This document shows, piece after piece, positions 30,946 to 32,564 of a stretch of DNA of 32,564 nucleotides. This DNA is from Rhodospirillaceae bacterium (GTDB lineage: Bacteria > Pseudomonadota > Gammaproteobacteria > Steroidobacterales > Rariloculaceae), in assembly GCA_024640695.1 (NCBI GenBank), contig JAHEEM010000012.1, forward strand, positions 1 to 32,564. Reading direction: 5' to 3'. A program made the position numbers and the translations under genes. The notes under the pieces were generated by a model. It saw only the letters and a list, made by a program, of their open reading frames with translations. It was not told the DNA's origin and did not search any database. Within the stretch, counting starts at the first letter, position 1, and each line of letters begins with the position of its first letter.

Positions 30946-32409
30946 CTAGTTCAGGAAGCGATAGTATTCGATGCCTTCGTCATTGATGCCCGGGCTTTGG
31001 CTCGTACCGACCGACTCGATCACAAAGCCGTCGTGCGGGGCGCTCAGGCCTGCGGCCTGCCCACTATCGTGCAGATTCTCATACTGCTTGCGGCTTAGCG
31101 TCTGCTGGGGCTGCAGCGCCGCTCTGAAGCCGATCCGCGAGGCCGCATCGCGCCAGCTGGCCGCGACGCTCATCGGTATTGCCTCTGCGGCATCGCCGCT
31201 GCCGTAACCGACCGCCAGCACGGGCTTGCCCGTGAGATCGACGCTGCTCTCGAAGGCCTCCTCGAGGCCCGCCGCAATCCAGGCGGGCAGTGCGGCGCAA
31301 TAGACGTTGCCGATGTCCTTCATGAGCTCGGCGCCGAGCGACATCTTCTCGGTGACTAGGGTCTTGAAGCCGTGGCTGACTCGGAAGTCCTTCACGAGCT
31401 GGATGCTCAACGGGTACACGTCTGCGTCGATGTCGCGTGCACGGACGAGATCCAGGATGTCCGGCGTCGAGTGCATCTCTTGCACGACAGCTGCCGGATC
31501 CAGATTCGCTGCGCGGCAGTGAATTGCAAGCTCCTGGCGTCCCGCCGGCCCATTCTTTGCGAGGCCGACCAGGTAGCTCAGCGCAAACGACGTGAGCGGC
31601 ATACGATGATAAGGCCGATGCATGAACGCGGCGGCTAGGCTGTGATAGTAGTCCGCCGGTTGCTGGTCCATCCGACGCAGCATGTCCTCGAGCGCGTGCA
31701 GCGTCTCGTCCAGATAGCAGGTCGTCGAGTACTTGCCGTTGAATACTGGCAGGTCCTGAAAATGGCAGTTGAGCTTGCCACGGATGAGATTGCGCATGAC
31801 GGGCTTGCGGAAATCGACGGCGCGATAGGCCGAGGCGGTGCCGATGTGCCGGAGCTCGATGTCTAATAGTTTTGGGTTGTGCTCGAGCAACATGGCGACG
31901 GCGCCGGCGCCCTGAGTAGGTTCGCCTGTGCTGCCGCGTGCATACTCGGCGATATCGGCGCTGACGACGATCGCGCAGCGTGATTCCGCTTCAAGCGCGA
32001 GGTATCTGAGGCCCTGCTTGAGCGCGTAGATGCCGCCCAAGCAGGCGTGCTTGATCTCCGGAACCTCGCACTGGCGGCTGATCTCGGGCAGGCCTCGCGC
32101 ACGCAGCCCGTCGTCGAGCATACCTTTGATGATGATCGCGCCGGCGGAGTTGTCGGTGCTCGACTCGGTGCCGAGCCCGAGAAATCCGATCCGGGTCGGG
32201 TCGACATCGTACTGCTCGATGAGGCGCATCACAGCGTTGGCAGCCATCGTGTAGACGCTTTGGTCGGGCCCCCGCATCCGGAAGCTGCGTCCGATCACGG
32301 CGCTGGTCTTGTCCCACTGGGCCCCGGTCCATTCACACCAAGCTTCCAGATCCACCCGGTACGGCGGCAAATAGACGCCAAAGCCACTGATGCCGACTCT
32401 ATCGCGCAT
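30946..32409 (-). CDS. mvaS: Hydroxymethylglutaryl-CoA synthase
   Basis: A 487-residue thiolase-fold enzyme that condenses acetyl-CoA with acetoacetyl-CoA to HMG-CoA. The catalytic Glu82 is in GTESSTDNS, the nucleophilic Cys123 is in KHACLGGIYAL, and His264 is in FMHRPYHRM. At 487 residues it is longer than the common bacterial form (about 390), with an extra C-terminal part after the thiolase core. The start at 32409 has no strong Shine-Dalgarno; a TATAAT lies about 80 nt upstream. It runs opposite to the other pathway genes and is not in their operon, so supply of HMG-CoA may be controlled separately. Confidence 0.93.
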   Translation of the reverse strand: MRDRVGISGFGVYLPPYRVDLEAWCEWTGAQWDKTSAVIGRSFRMRGPDQSVYTMAANAVMRLIEQYDVDPTRIGFLGLGTESSTDNSAGAIIIKGMLDDGLRARGLPEISRQCEVPEIKHACLGGIYALKQGLRYLALEAESRCAIVVSADIAEYARGSTGEPTQGAGAVAMLLEHNPKLLDIELRHIGTASAYRAVDFRKPVMRNLIRGKLNCHFQDLPVFNGKYSTTCYLDETLHALEDMLRRMDQQPADYYHSLAAAFMHRPYHRMPLTSFALSYLVGLAKNGPAGRQELAIHCRAANLDPAAVVQEMHSTPDILDLVRARDIDADVYPLSIQLVKDFRVSHGFKTLVTEKMSLGAELMKDIGNVYCAALPAWIAAGLEEAFESSVDLTGKPVLAVGYGSGDAAEAIPMSVAASWRDAASRIGFRAALQPQQTLSRKQYENLHDSGQAAGLSAPHDGFVIESVGTSQSPGINDEGIEYYRFLN

Positions 32410-32486
32410 AATCGATTATCTGACTCGAGCCCTTCTCCGGGTCTGGGCCGGGGTGAGCGGGTTTCGTTCGTGGGTGAAGATGCGGG

Positions 32487-32492
32487 ATTATA
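32487..32492 (-). promoter_or_regulatory. Candidate -10 element of mvaS
   Basis: The minus strand has a consensus TATAAT here, which would start transcription near 32480 and give a leader of about 70 nt. No good -35 at 17 nt is seen. The rest of the right end (32410-32564) shows no gene. Confidence 0.35.
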
Positions 32493-32564
32493 GTGTCAAT
32501 CGGCTCGATTCGCCTATCGACACGATTCCAAAGGCAGTCTTGATCTTCGGCAGCGAGTCATAAT

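Noticed and set aside
32493-32564. Start of another gene at the right edge
   Set aside because: Short frames here close quickly on both strands; only an imperfect GTGTC...GACAC inverted repeat is seen.

Overview
The window (about 32.6 kb, GC-rich) looks like chromosome of a Gram-negative proteobacterium, most likely a gammaproteobacterium. The evidence is a TonB-dependent receptor, ModF/PhrA-type tandem ABC ATPase, DksA-type zinc finger, CspA-type cold-shock protein, periplasmic signal peptides and many GTG starts. No rRNA, tRNA, insertion sequence, phage gene or CRISPR array was seen. The lineage call is an inference from gene content only.

Layout. 1-0.9 kb: 3' part of an ammonium transporter with a strong terminator. 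1.0-2.4 kb: an SDR reductase and a divergent MerC-domain membrane protein. 2.5-4.4 kb: a minus-strand cluster of exported proteins (DUF6152-like, unknown, and a B3-like metallo-beta-lactamase fold protein with Gln in place of the first zinc-binding His). 4.6-6.1 kb: a ModF-like double ABC ATPase. 6.5-11.7 kb: a TonB-dependent receptor convergent with a BtuF-BtuC-BtuD-type cobalamin uptake operon, which is led by a clear cobalamin riboswitch with a good sigma70-type promoter and a possible RBS-sequestering hairpin. 11.8-16.4 kb: a threonine/serine dehydratase followed by a giant indolepyruvate/2-oxoacid ferredoxin oxidoreductase. 16.4-18.4 kb: DksA-like protein, a MerR-HTH/TPR hybrid and a small exported protein. 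18.6-20.2 kb: an acyl-CoA ligase. 20.3-23.1 kb: exported proteins sharing a repeated domain of unknown function, plus a second DUF6152 protein. 23.25-23.31 kb: a perfect-register octanucleotide tandem repeat.

23.4-32.4 kb is the most notable part: a nearly complete classical mevalonate pathway joined to prenyl chain synthesis. A farnesyl-type diphosphate synthase (minus) is divergent from an operon of squalene/phytoene synthase, diphosphomevalonate decarboxylase (split by an apparent 1-nt deletion), phosphomevalonate kinase, a single 758-residue polypeptide that fuses class II HMG-CoA reductase to mevalonate kinase, and type I IPP isomerase. The last four overlap one another by 4, 4 and 11 nt. 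HMG-CoA synthase lies just beyond on the minus strand, separated by a cold-shock gene. Together these convert acetoacetyl-CoA plus acetyl-CoA to IPP/DMAPP, then to C15 (or longer) diphosphate, then to a head-to-head C30/C40 product. Only the acetoacetyl-CoA thiolase is not in the window. Most gammaproteobacteria use the MEP pathway instead, so this locus and its fused enzyme are the best candidate for something little described.
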